This document shows, piece by piece, positions 27,893-36,272 of a DNA stretch of 64,000 nucleotides. A model generated the notes under the pieces. It saw only the letters and a program-made list of their open reading frames with translations. It was not told the origin of the DNA and made no database searches. The DNA is from Oceanobacter sp045430275 (lineage in GTDB: Bacteria > Pseudomonadota > Gammaproteobacteria > Pseudomonadales > Oceanobacteraceae): the NCBI GenBank assembly GCA_045430275.1, contig JAILXU010000002.1, forward strand, positions 1 through 64,000, written 5' to 3'. How positions within the stretch are numbered: position 1 is the stretch's first letter; every line of letters begins with the position of its first letter. The translations under genes were made by a program, and so were the position numbers.

Positions 27893-28623
27893 CCCGATCT
27901 ACCCTGATTTATCTGATCGAAGACGACAGCGACATCGTAACCCTGGTCACTCAGGAACTGGAACGCTTTGGTCATCAGGTCAAGGCGTTCCGCACCGGCA
28001 GCCAGGCTGAAGTGGCCTTGCGACAGCAGCAACCGGATGTCTGCATTGTTGATCTCGGTCTGCCGGATATGGACGGCCTGTCATTGGTGCGAGATCTCAC
28101 CAGCCGCGACCGGATTGGCGTCATGATTCTTTCCGGGCGCGACAGCTTGCCAGATCGTGTTCTGGGACTGGAGCTGGGTGCCGATGACTATGTCAGCAAA
28201 CCGTTCGACCCCCGCGAGCTGGTGGCTCGCATCAACAGCATCATTCGCCGCCTGAATAAAAGTACCCGTCAGACACACAGGGCTCCCGACGTCGATGCCG
28301 CCCATCAACAGGCGTGTTTCGATCGTTGGGTTTATCAACCGGCCACCCTGACGTTGCGTTGTGATCAGGACGAAGAAACCGTTTTGAGTGCCGGTGAAGC
28401 TGAGCTACTCATGCAATTGCTGCGACACCCCAAAGTCATTCTCAGCCGAGAGCAGTTACTTCGGGATCAGGACGAAGCCTTTGATCGCAGCATTGATGTG
28501 CGCATGTCCAGAATCCGTAAAAAAATAGAACAAAACCCGCGCTCTCCTCGTTTAATTAAAACGATATATGGCATGGGTTATATGCTGACAACCGACGTTG
28601 AGTGGTCTCAGGGAAAAACATAA
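27889..28623 (+). CDS. Response regulator, winged-helix (OmpR/PhoB-type)
   Basis: A 244-residue cytoplasmic regulator. The receiver (1-120) has phospho-acceptor D55 (CIVDLGLPD), acidic pair E11-D12-D13 and KPF switch lysine. The C-terminal winged helix (about 140-238) has the typical end RIRKKIEQNPRSPRLIKTIYGMGYML. Start GTG 27889 overlaps the kinase stop by 4 bp (GTGA), with AAAGAGG upstream. Cognate of the Cache kinase. Likely target is the divergent transporter promoter; this is inference. Confidence 0.92.
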   Translation: MTRSTLIYLIEDDSDIVTLVTQELERFGHQVKAFRTGSQAEVALRQQQPDVCIVDLGLPDMDGLSLVRDLTSRDRIGVMILSGRDSLPDRVLGLELGADDYVSKPFDPRELVARINSIIRRLNKSTRQTHRAPDVDAAHQQACFDRWVYQPATLTLRCDQDEETVLSAGEAELLMQLLRHPKVILSREQLLRDQDEAFDRSIDVRMSRIRKKIEQNPRSPRLIKTIYGMGYMLTTDVEWSQGKT

Positions 28624-28898
28624 ATTACGGCCAATACGTGAGCCACTATGGTAAAACGTGCCAGATACTTTCTTTATTCAGAAGTTTGCACTGTTTGTTT
28701 GCCAGACAATATCCGTACCGGACTGTGGGCAATCTCTTACAAAAAGGGCGATATAAGGACAGTTGTGTGTGCATATTTCTCATATTATGATGGTTATATC
28801 AAAATGCTCTTTTACCCTATTCGAAGTTTCTGTAGTCTCCCGCATTCTGAACAGGGTATCCTGACATAACCCATATTTTGCTCTATCAAGGAAGGTAT

Positions 28899-29543
28899 AT
28901 GCTCAAGCTACTGACTCGAATCTGCATTGCTGCTACGGTTGTTGTCATGGCCGGGTGCGCTACTCAGATCGTACCCAACGCTCCCGATGAAGTCAGTGCT
29001 GCGAAACTGGACAGCAAGACCGGGGTGTTGGTCGGCAGCTTTTCTCGCATTACAGAGCGACAGGAGCACGTTTCCCACGCGATTTACTTCCAACATGAGA
29101 ACCCTGACTATCTTCCCTATGAAATTCGCTCATTTCATGGCAATGACATGTTGGGTCTCCACCCTGAAGACGACTTCCATGAATCCGACCGGGAAGGTCT
29201 TTTGTTTGCGTTTGTTCTGCCTGCTGGCAATTATCATTTTGTATCCTACGCCCTGGAAAGTGGCGAAGGTCACTGGCGTCCCACCAAACCGTTTTCCGTT
29301 CCTTTTAAGGTGGAAGCCGGTAAAGTGAACTATGTCGGTGATATCCATCTGGTGGTTAATGAAGGCAAAGATATGTTTGGTATGACAACAGCCAAAGGCG
29401 GGAAATTTCATTTCATCAATGCAAAGAATAAAGACATACCCATATTAAAAAACAAATACCCGGATATTCCCTGGAATGACCTGGCCATTACGGTTCCCAA
29501 TCACGCACGCGAATATCCCAAACATTCCATTGCATCAGAATAA
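28899..29543 (+). CDS. Predicted lipoprotein of unknown function
   Basis: A 214-residue protein with a lipoprotein signal (MLKLLTRICIAATVVVMAGC, lipidated Cys20). The residue after Cys is Ala, so outer-membrane sorting is expected. The mature domain is a beta-rich module with no family I can name (GNYHFVSYALESGEGHW, VEAGKVNYVGDIHL); the pattern resembles proteins that bind or report on envelope components, but this is weak. ATG 28899 has AAGGAAGG upstream. The preceding 28624-28898 gap is AT-rich and shows no clear gene. It is convergent with the YigZ gene, overlapping by 9 bp. Confidence 0.75.
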   Translation: MLKLLTRICIAATVVVMAGCATQIVPNAPDEVSAAKLDSKTGVLVGSFSRITERQEHVSHAIYFQHENPDYLPYEIRSFHGNDMLGLHPEDDFHESDREGLLFAFVLPAGNYHFVSYALESGEGHWRPTKPFSVPFKVEAGKVNYVGDIHLVVNEGKDMFGMTTAKGGKFHFINAKNKDIPILKNKYPDIPWNDLAITVPNHAREYPKHSIASE

Positions 29544-30173
29544 GTGGCCATCGGACTCACACCGAAGCGTCACATTCCCCGCCGTCTGATTCACCAGACG
29601 GCGTTGCAATAAAGGCCACTCATCGGTTGCCGCCTCAATCGTGAACAGCACACATTCACTGTATTCGGCTTCTCCCAGCAACACATCACACTCCCCCAAC
29701 AAATGCCGAACCAGCGCTTCATGCGCATAATCAAAACGCAACTGCACCCGTTCTCGTGGAATACGCAAACAGGTCGGCAAGTCTTCCAGCACCTGTGACA
29801 CCGCATCCGAGTAAGCCCGTTGCAAGCCCCCCGTCCCCAGCTTGATACCACCAAAATAGCGCACCACCGCCACCACAATTTCCCCCAGACCGCTGTGCTG
29901 CAACACATTCAGCATTGGGCGGCCAGCCGTACCGCTGGGTTCTCCGTCATCACTCATGGACAACACCGTAGTATTCGGCGCTCCGGCGATATAGGCCCAG
30001 CACACATGCCGAGCCTGAGGGTATTGCTCCCGAATCTGGCGGATAAAGGTTTCCGCTTCCTGGCGATGACTGGCGGGGCCAGCAAAAGAAATAAACTGGC
30101 TGCGCTTGATTTCAAATTCGGTGGTGTGGACGGGCGTCGCAGGCATGCGATAGGAAGGAGGGACAGGAGACAT
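29535..30173 (-). CDS. yigZ: YigZ/IMPACT family protein
   Basis: A 212-residue member of the YigZ/IMPACT (UPF0029) family. The signature region is DDGEPSGTAGRPML followed by VVAVVRYFGGIKLGTGGLQRAY. The C-terminal ferredoxin-like half is present. Bacterial YigZ is linked to ribosome or RNA binding by structure; the physiological role is unsettled. Start is uncertain among ATG 30173, ATG 30179 and a further TTG; none has a strong ribosome site. No operon partners are evident. Confidence 0.9.
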   Translation of the reverse strand: MSPVPPSYRMPATPVHTTEFEIKRSQFISFAGPASHRQEAETFIRQIREQYPQARHVCWAYIAGAPNTTVLSMSDDGEPSGTAGRPMLNVLQHSGLGEIVVAVVRYFGGIKLGTGGLQRAYSDAVSQVLEDLPTCLRIPRERVQLRFDYAHEALVRHLLGECDVLLGEAEYSECVLFTIEAATDEWPLLQRRLVNQTAGNVTLRCESDGHLF

Positions 30174-30242
30174 AATCATCACGGCGTTCAAAAAGACGCC
30201 TGGGAGTGTACTCGGCCACTCCCGGATCTGCCAGAAGTGAGC

Positions 30243-30959
30243 TTATTCCGTACGGCTGTCCAAACGCCCGAGAATGGACGCCACCTCAACGTGGGACTTC
30301 TGCAGCCAAACACGGGTACGCTGGCGCTCCATCAATGTCATACCTTGTTCACCCTGATCCTGAGCATTGATGGCCGACCAGAAACTCAAGCTGTGTTTGT
30401 TAATTTTGAACATGGTGTTGGCGTGCAAGGCAGGCAGGTTAATGACACCAATGTCTGCCAGATCATCATCACCGGCGGATTCGATCACGGCATCCACGTC
30501 GGAAAAGTCACATCCCCGACCGGCATTTTTCACCACCACACACTGAATGTAATACTGATATTTGGCTAAAAACGATTCCAGCAGAGTGGCTGAATCCGGG
30601 CTGTCATCGACGACGTACCAGAATACGATGGGAATGTTCATTTCCTCGGCCATATCCAGCACACCGTTTTCATCAATCCAGCGATCCAGAAAACGCTGGC
30701 TCTGAGCGGGCAGATCCACGATCACTTGCTGGCTGGATTCCAGTGCCAGCTCCATAATGACATCGGTACTTTCAAATTCTTCCAGCACCAGTGGCCGAGT
30801 AAATTCCGGGTAATAACGCGTAGTTGTCGCGTGCGACTGATCGGCATCCAGTCCGACATAATGCAAACCATAATCGAGGCAATATTGGGAAAACAGGCGA
30901 GAAAATACCGACTTGCCCACGCCGCCTTTTTCGCCTCCAACAAAATGAATCATGCTCAT
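30243..30959 (-). CDS. MinD/ParA-like P-loop ATPase
   Basis: A 238-residue ATPase with a deviant Walker A (GGEKGGVGKS, residues about 8-17) and the usual GLDADQS stretch. The C-terminal half is rich in acidic residues and has no membrane-targeting amphipathic helix typical of MinD. Start ATG 30959 with AAGGA upstream; the frame is open 30 codons further but without a ribosome site. No ParB-like or Min genes lie nearby, so its cargo is unknown. Similar orphan proteins are sometimes annotated as mobilization-type ATPases, but nothing here indicates a plasmid or element. Confidence 0.8.
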   Translation of the reverse strand: MSMIHFVGGEKGGVGKSVFSRLFSQYCLDYGLHYVGLDADQSHATTTRYYPEFTRPLVLEEFESTDVIMELALESSQQVIVDLPAQSQRFLDRWIDENGVLDMAEEMNIPIVFWYVVDDSPDSATLLESFLAKYQYYIQCVVVKNAGRGCDFSDVDAVIESAGDDDLADIGVINLPALHANTMFKINKHSLSFWSAINAQDQGEQGMTLMERQRTRVWLQKSHVEVASILGRLDSRTE

Positions 30960-31162
30960 AAAATAATCCTTGTGACATTCGATCAGGCCAACAGGGCCGC
31001 TGTTAAAAGAAGTTTCGGGTATAGCATTCCAGTGTGACAGAGCCGCCATCAGAGAGCGCTGTTTAAGCCTCGATGATCGCTTTATACTGCCCGGATTATC
31101 GTATCAATCTGGCCATTTGGCCTGATTCATGTCATCAACTGCCTCCGTGACCCATCCTAATC

Positions 31163-31990
31163 ATGAGCAAGAAAAAACGCCGCGAGATTCCGCATTATCA
31201 GCTTCCCATGGCTGAAACCCACTTTCACCTGGACTACCTGAAGGAAGGTTCAGCCGAAGAGATTCTGCAAGCCGCCCGCGCTATTGGCGTGGAACGCTTT
31301 ATGACCATCAGTGTGCAGCCTGACAACATGCCCATTGCCTTGCAGTTGGCCGAGCAGCACGAAGATGTCTACGCCACCATCGGCGTCCACCCGCACGAGG
31401 CAGCCAGTTACGACGACAGCACCACGGCTTATCTGCGCACCCACGCGATTCATGACAAGGTAGTTGCCATCGGTGAAATCGGGCTGGATTACTATTACGA
31501 CCACTGCGACCGGGAAGTGCAGCGTCGGGTCTTGTGTCAGCAACTGGAAATCGCCATCGAAAGCGCTCTGCCGGTTGTGATCCATACGCGCGAAGCGGAT
31601 GAAGACACGCACGCCATTCTGCGCGAATACGCGCCACAAATGCCCCGTAAAGGCGTGGTACACAGTTTCACCTCCGGCATGGCACTGGCTCAGACAGCGG
31701 TGGAATTAGGGTTTTGCCTCGGCATCAACGGCATTATCACCTTCAACAAAGCCGATAACGTACGGGAAGTGGTTGCAGCAACGCCGCTGAGCCATCTATT
31801 GCTGGAAACCGATGCACCGTATCTAACGCCGGTTCCTTACCGGGGCGCAGAGAATGCCCCGCGCTTCCTGCCATTCATTGCCGAGCGCATTGCGGAAGTC
31901 AAAGGCCTCAGTGTCGAAGACGTCCTGCAGCAAACCTGGCACAACAGCCTGCAGACGTTCTTTCCTGACGAGATTACGGGTTCCGCCTGA
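31163..31990 (+). CDS. TatD-family metal-dependent hydrolase
   Basis: A 275-residue TIM-barrel amidohydrolase-like nuclease of the TatD family. Metal-binding features: ETHFHLD near the N-terminus (usually DxHxH), GEIGLDYYYD, VIHTREA, HSFTSG and LLETDAPYL. The N-terminal 14 residues (MSKKKRREIPHYQ) are a basic extension. Predicted cytoplasmic 3'-5' exonuclease or related hydrolase. Ended by the hairpin at 32024-32050, which it shares with the ter operon. Confidence 0.9.
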   Translation: MSKKKRREIPHYQLPMAETHFHLDYLKEGSAEEILQAARAIGVERFMTISVQPDNMPIALQLAEQHEDVYATIGVHPHEAASYDDSTTAYLRTHAIHDKVVAIGEIGLDYYYDHCDREVQRRVLCQQLEIAIESALPVVIHTREADEDTHAILREYAPQMPRKGVVHSFTSGMALAQTAVELGFCLGINGIITFNKADNVREVVAATPLSHLLLETDAPYLTPVPYRGAENAPRFLPFIAERIAEVKGLSVEDVLQQTWHNSLQTFFPDEITGSA

Positions 31991-32023
31991 CCGGCCCAAT
32001 CGCCAGGCCAATTAACAGGCATA

Positions 32024-32050
32024 AAAAATCCCCGACCAGCGGGGATTTTT
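32024..32050. terminator. Bidirectional terminator between tatD-like and terE
   Basis: A 10-bp inverted repeat AAAAATCCCC/GGGGATTTTT with a GACCAGC loop. It provides a T run in both directions, so it can end the TatD-family transcript (plus) and the ter operon (minus; terE stop at 32089). Confidence 0.9.
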
Positions 32051-32088
32051 AACAATCCGATTGCGGGCCAATCGTGGCCCGCAGCGAA

Positions 32089-32664
32089 TTAAACGTTAAC
32101 GCCGTGCTGAACAGCCAGAGCAGCCAAGCCGCCAGCGAAACCCTGACCAACAGCGCGGAACTTCCATTCAGCGTTGTGACGGTACAGTTCACCGAAGACC
32201 ATCGCGGTTTCCATGGAAGCATCTTCAGACAGATCAAAACGCGCTACTTCAGCATCGCTGTCGTTGTTCACGATGCGCATGAAGCTGTTGCTGACCATAC
32301 CGAAGTTCTGGTTACGAGCTTCCGCTTCGTGGATAGTCACTGCGAACACCAGCTTTTTCACTTCTTCAGGGATTTTAGGCAGGGCAATTTTAACCTGCTC
32401 ATCATCACCGTCGCCTTCACCGGTCAGGTTGTCACCCATGTGAGTAACGGAACCACAGGCGCTGACTTTGTTATTAAAGAAGATGAAAGACGCATCAGAC
32501 AGCACTTTGCCATCATCACCGACCATGAATACGGAAGCATCCAGGTCGAATGCCGCACCGTCGGTAACGCGCATGTCCCAACCCAGGCCGACCATGGCTT
32601 CGGTCATGCTTGGAGCTTCCTTAGTCAGGGATACGTTTCCACCTTTGCTCAAAGAAACAGCCAT
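32089..32664 (-). CDS. terE: Tellurium resistance protein TerE
   Basis: A 191-residue TerD-family protein very like TerE of enteric ter operons: MAVSLSKGGNVSLTKEAPS, FDLDASVF, GDNLTGEGDGDDEQVKI, then AVGQGFAGGLAALAVQHGVNV at the C-terminus. The acidic DLDAS and GEGDGDDE clusters are the Ca2+-binding sites of the family. Cytoplasmic; believed to act with TerB/TerC in a membrane-associated stress complex, with tellurite resistance a marker phenotype. AGGAG ribosome site. Last gene of the leftward operon, 119 bp after terD. Confidence 0.95.
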   Translation of the reverse strand: MAVSLSKGGNVSLTKEAPSMTEAMVGLGWDMRVTDGAAFDLDASVFMVGDDGKVLSDASFIFFNNKVSACGSVTHMGDNLTGEGDGDDEQVKIALPKIPEEVKKLVFAVTIHEAEARNQNFGMVSNSFMRIVNNDSDAEVARFDLSEDASMETAMVFGELYRHNAEWKFRAVGQGFAGGLAALAVQHGVNV

Positions 32665-32722
32665 TGTTATCTCCTAATTCACTGTATTTATTGTGTTATT
32701 TATCGGGTTTTACATACATAGT

Positions 32723-32751
32723 CAGTGGTTGCTTTGTCACCACAACCACTG
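32723..32751 (-). other. Stem-loop between terD and terE
   Basis: Perfect 9-bp inverted repeat CAGTGGTTG/CAACCACTG with an 11-nt loop in the terD-terE gap. A second smaller repeat (CTGACG-N6-CGTCAG, 32770-32787) spans the terD stop. Neither is followed by a T run on the minus strand, so processing or stability roles are likelier than termination. Confidence 0.5.
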
Positions 32752-32783
32752 CAAAGGTTCACACTGTCTCTGACGATGACACG

Positions 32784-33362
32784 TCAGGACGCATTAATGC
32801 CAAACTGAGAACACATCGCCATCAAACCACCGGCATAACCTTGCCCTACGGCACGGAATTTCCAGTCACCGGCATGACGATACAATTCGCCAAAAATCAT
32901 TGCCGTTTCCATCGAAGCATCTTCCGTCAGATCGTAACGGGCTGCTTCAACCTGAGATTCTTCATTGACCAGACGAATAAACGCCCCGGAAACCATACCA
33001 AAATTCTGATTGCGTGCATCGGCATCGTGAATCGTCACCGTGATGACGATCTTGTCTACATCCGCCGGAATCTTGGTCAAATCGACAACCAGTGCCTCAT
33101 CGTCACCATCGCCTTCACCAGTACGATTATCGCCGGTATGCGTTACCGAACCATCCACGGACACCAGGTTGTTGTAGAAAATGAAATCACTGTCAGACCG
33201 TACCTTGCCAGATGCCGACAACAGGAATGCCGACGCATCCAGATCGAAATCCTGACCATCGGTGGAACGCGCATCCCAACCGAGACCAATCAACACTTTA
33301 CGCATCGACGGGTCTGTTTTGCTCAGTGAAACATTACCGCCTTTTCCCAAAGAAACGCTCAT
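32784..33362 (-). CDS. terD: Tellurium resistance protein TerD
   Basis: A 192-residue protein with strong resemblance to enteric TerD from end to end: MSVSLGKGGNVSLSK, GLGWDARSTDGQDFDLDASAFLL, HTGDNRTGEGDGDDE, and AVGQGYAGGL...CSQFGINAS. Both acidic Ca2+ sites are intact. It shares about half its residues with the neighbouring TerE. Preceded by a 133-bp gap filled with three hairpins (33388-33487). Cytoplasmic component of the Ter stress system. Confidence 0.95.
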   Translation of the reverse strand: MSVSLGKGGNVSLSKTDPSMRKVLIGLGWDARSTDGQDFDLDASAFLLSASGKVRSDSDFIFYNNLVSVDGSVTHTGDNRTGEGDGDDEALVVDLTKIPADVDKIVITVTIHDADARNQNFGMVSGAFIRLVNEESQVEAARYDLTEDASMETAMIFGELYRHAGDWKFRAVGQGYAGGLMAMCSQFGINAS

Positions 33363-33387
33363 TATTATTCCCTCATAAGAGTAGATG

Positions 33388-33487
33388 GCTCACCGTCAGC
33401 AGACATCTGCTGAACCGGTGAGCTCGTTTCTGTCCGGCCAATGGGCCGGAACGCAAAGCCGCTGACAAACCAGGTTTGTAACAGCGG
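33388..33487 (-). other. Three consecutive hairpins between terC and terD
   Basis: The terC-terD gap holds three inverted repeats in a row. They are GCTCACCG...CGGTGAGC with an inner CAGCAG/CTGCTG stem (33388-33423), TCCGGCC/GGCCGGA (33433-33450) and CCGCTG-N2-ACAAAC/GTTTGT-CAGCGG (33459-33487, next to the terC stop). No long T runs follow on the minus strand. They could set the relative levels of TerC and TerD/E or act as RNA-protein sites. Confidence 0.6.
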
Positions 33488-33495
33488 TGTCAAAC

Positions 33496-34551
33496 TTACG
33501 ATTTGCCGGAATCAGAGGCTGTATCGTCTTCCTCAGTTTCCGGGAACATCACGCTGGCCACAATACCCAGAGCCAGTACAATCAAGACCACAACCAGGCT
33601 GCTTGTTGCCGAAATGCCAAAGCCATGATGGAACATATGATCCGTCGCATTCAGGCCCAACTTAAAGGCAATAAAGAACAGCAACACAATCACCGCTTTC
33701 TCCAGATGCACCAGATAGCGCTTCATGCCTTCCAGTACAAAGTACAAGGTACGCAAACCCAGGATGGCGAACATCATGGCGCTGTACACAATCAGAGGAT
33801 CGCGGCTGACTGCAATCACAGCAGGCACCGAATCAAACGCGAACATCACATCCGACAACTCGACCACCGCCAGACACAACATCAATGGCGTAGCGTAGAA
33901 AGCGGCCTTGCCCACTTTGCCACCGACTTCGGTGCCCTTGTTTTCCGGCTTGGCCAGCTCAGCATCCACGTCTTTTTTGGAGATCAGGAAAGAATGACCG
34001 TGCAGCTTGGGCCACACCGGGAAGATACGTCCCACCATGCGGTAAGCCAGATGCTGGGAGTAATCCTCAATTTCGTCATCCTCTTCCTGGCTTTTGAGCA
34101 TCATGACCGCTGTCCAGGCAACCACCAGCGCAAACACCAGCTCCACCCAAGGGCCTAACGCCAACAAGCCGGTACCAATGGCAACAAAGATGGCCCGGAA
34201 AACAATCGCACCGATAATGCCCCAATACAGGACGCGGTGACGGTATCCATCCGGTACAGCAAACCAGGAGAAAATCGCCATCATCACGAACAGATTATCG
34301 ACTGACAGAACCTTCTCCAGCGCGTAGCCCGTCACAAACAGGCTGGCCACCTCTGAACCATGACGGGCGTACAGGTAGCCCGCAAACGCCAGAGAAACAC
34401 CCACCCAGAAAACCGACCACAGAGCCGCGCTTTTCAGGGGAATGGGCTTGTCGCCACGGTGCGCGTACAAATCAATCAGAATCGCTCCGATTGAAATAAC
34501 GGCGAATACGACAACAGTCTCCAGCGGGAAACCGATACTTGTTGACTCCAT
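33496..34551 (-). CDS. terC: Integral membrane protein TerC
   Basis: A 351-residue inner-membrane protein of the TerC family with about 9 hydrophobic helices. Conserved acidic sites within helices: GYALEKVLSVDNLFVMM and VELSDVMFAFDSVPAVIAVSRDP. Long cytoplasmic loop at about 150-200 (SQEEDDEIEDYSQ...). The family is implicated in metal-ion (Mn or Ca) handling at the membrane and in metal-loading of exported proteins. 19 bp after terB. Acidic C-terminal tail (ETEEDDTASDS). Confidence 0.95.
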   Translation of the reverse strand: MESTSIGFPLETVVVFAVISIGAILIDLYAHRGDKPIPLKSAALWSVFWVGVSLAFAGYLYARHGSEVASLFVTGYALEKVLSVDNLFVMMAIFSWFAVPDGYRHRVLYWGIIGAIVFRAIFVAIGTGLLALGPWVELVFALVVAWTAVMMLKSQEEDDEIEDYSQHLAYRMVGRIFPVWPKLHGHSFLISKKDVDAELAKPENKGTEVGGKVGKAAFYATPLMLCLAVVELSDVMFAFDSVPAVIAVSRDPLIVYSAMMFAILGLRTLYFVLEGMKRYLVHLEKAVIVLLFFIAFKLGLNATDHMFHHGFGISATSSLVVVLIVLALGIVASVMFPETEEDDTASDSGKS

Positions 34552-34569
34552 GAAATGTGCCCTTGCGTA

Positions 34570-35025
34570 TTAAAGGTTGAACTCAGCCGGTGACAGGCCA
34601 AGCGCGATACAGATTTCACGGGTTGCTTCACGCTCCGCTTCATCAAAATCACCATCGCTCTTGCCGATAGCAATACCCACGCGTACCGCCAGTTGAGCGG
34701 CATCCTGCTGGTCTTTCAGGCGCACGATGTACTTCATCGCTTCGCCCTTGCCGATGTCCATATCAAAGTCGTATTTGCCACAAACAGAGTTAAAGAAAGC
34801 GATCACTTCGTCGGTATCAAACACGTTCAGCTCTGGAGAGCTGGTGATGAACGCCATCATTTTCTGTTTTTCTTCCGCACTGGCACCATCGCTGGCCATG
34901 GCAATCCGTACACAAACAGCCACGGTGCCTTCCATAAATTTGCGGTTTTTAAAACGGCTTACCTGGGTTGCCAGTTCACCGCGACCTGAGTCAATCGCAC
35001 TTTTGATCTTGTTCAGAAAAGACAT
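34570..35025 (-). CDS. terB: Tellurium resistance protein TerB
   Basis: A 151-residue all-helical TerB: SFLNKIKSAIDSGRGEL, FMEGTVAVCVRIAMASDGASAEEKQKM, IGKSDGDFDEAEREATREIC. The acidic helical loops (ASDGxxxxEE, SDGDFDEAE) are the family's metal-binding features. Start ATG 35025 with GGAGG 7 bases upstream (an ATG six bases earlier is too close to it). Thought to link cytoplasmic TerD-family proteins to membrane TerC. Confidence 0.95.
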   Translation of the reverse strand: MSFLNKIKSAIDSGRGELATQVSRFKNRKFMEGTVAVCVRIAMASDGASAEEKQKMMAFITSSPELNVFDTDEVIAFFNSVCGKYDFDMDIGKGEAMKYIVRLKDQQDAAQLAVRVGIAIGKSDGDFDEAEREATREICIALGLSPAEFNL

Positions 35026-35087
35026 CTGCATGCCTCCGGTTATCAGTTAATTGTGTAAAAAGAAGACGTGTTTTGGCCAGATGAAGG

Positions 35088-36272
35088 CTATTTACTGCCT
35101 CGACTCCAGCGGAAACCCCAGCCAAAGGCTTCGTCCAGCTCTTTCTGACCCTTGAAGAAACGGTTAATCCGTTCAATTTCAATGGCCCCGTTATTATTGT
35201 AAAGGCGAGCGATGGCGCACAAGTTGGCGGACGTACCATCCGTCAGGCGTGTCTCAATCGGCGGCTGATCAGGAATGTGAACAGTGGCCACGCCATCGGT
35301 GCCATCCCAGTTCGGCACACCTTCGTAAATAAAGGCGTAAATCAGCACTTCACGAATGGTATTCCACTGGCGACCATTGATGTGCATCCACTCGCCATCG
35401 ACCGAAGCGCCCGTGCGATCATCGCCTTTCAGCAACACGAACGGCGGACTGGTAAAGCTCCCGAACGAACCGCCAAGTGCCTGAATCACACCTTTCTGAC
35501 CGTCCTGGGTTTCGATAAAGGCCCCCAGATCCAGATCGATGTTGCCGTTCATCAAACCACTCAGGAAGCCTTTTTTCTCGGGCTTCTTGTTCCAGTTCAG
35601 ATTGATGCGGATTTCACCGAAGTCTTCTTTCTTGGCCAGACTGACCTTGGGTTTTTCCTTGGTCAGCGACACCTTGCTCAAATTCACGAGCGTGCCCGGA
35701 GTCGGCGCGGGCGCTGCTGCAGGTGCCGGTGCCGGAGTTGAAGGCGCTGCTGGTGTTGAAGGCGCTGGCTCATCGTCCGCCACCTCCACACCAAAGTTTT
35801 CCGCCAGCGGCTTGAGACCGCCGTTGAAACCCTGCGAGACAAAGCGGAATTTCCAGTCCTGATTACGACGATACAACTCACCCATAATCAGCGCGGCTTC
35901 GCTGCGGCCTCCAGCATCAACATTGGCCGTGACCAACGTAGTGCCGTTCTCAACAACCTGAATACTTAACGGTGCCAACGCAGACACCGTTTGCCCTGCT
36001 GCTTCGCACGTAACCGTGAAAGCCACTTTCTGAACAGCGGCATTCAAGCCAGGCAAATTGATATCAAATACCGCTGCCTGGCCTTCGGTTGTCATCGAAA
36101 TGGTGCCATCGTCAGTGCGAGTCTGACCGTAAAACACCATGTCGCTGTCGCCTTGTACCTTGCCGTTGGCGTACAAACGAAACGCCGAGACATCCGCACT
36201 TTTTCCGGTGCTGACCCGAATCTGAAGACGGGTCGCTGGCACAGGCGTGTTACCCCCTGCAGACAGCTCCAT
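35088..36272 (-). CDS. terA: Tellurium resistance protein TerA
   Basis: A 394-residue two-domain TerD-superfamily protein. The N-terminal TerD-like domain (1-165, with IMGELYRRNQDWKFRFVSQGFNGGL) lacks the DLDAS/GEGDGDDE acidic pairs. A Pro/Ala/Thr linker (about 170-195) leads to a C-terminal TerA-type domain (FGEIRINLNWN, IDLDLGAFIE, LLKGDDRTGASVDGEW, RFFKGQKELDEAFGWGF). Start ATG overlaps the TerZ stop (TAATG). Confidence 0.92.
   Translation of the reverse strand: MELSAGGNTPVPATRLQIRVSTGKSADVSAFRLYANGKVQGDSDMVFYGQTRTDDGTISMTTEGQAAVFDINLPGLNAAVQKVAFTVTCEAAGQTVSALAPLSIQVVENGTTLVTANVDAGGRSEAALIMGELYRRNQDWKFRFVSQGFNGGLKPLAENFGVEVADDEPAPSTPAAPSTPAPAPAAAPAPTPGTLVNLSKVSLTKEKPKVSLAKKEDFGEIRINLNWNKKPEKKGFLSGLMNGNIDLDLGAFIETQDGQKGVIQALGGSFGSFTSPPFVLLKGDDRTGASVDGEWMHINGRQWNTIREVLIYAFIYEGVPNWDGTDGVATVHIPDQPPIETRLTDGTSANLCAIARLYNNNGAIEIERINRFFKGQKELDEAFGWGFRWSRGSK

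Noticed and set aside
28624..28898. 73-codon open frame at 28648-28869
   Set aside because: AT-rich, no ribosome site, no similarity, and it overlaps the probable leader of the lipoprotein gene.
30183..30200. GGCGT-N8-ACGCC inverted repeat near the yigZ start
   Set aside because: The T-rich part is in the loop rather than after the stem, so it is not a terminator, and the stem is too short to claim a regulatory role.
30243..30959. Plasmid or integrative element indicated by a ParA-like protein
   Set aside because: No ParB, integrase, replication protein, direct repeats or compositional break are seen around it.
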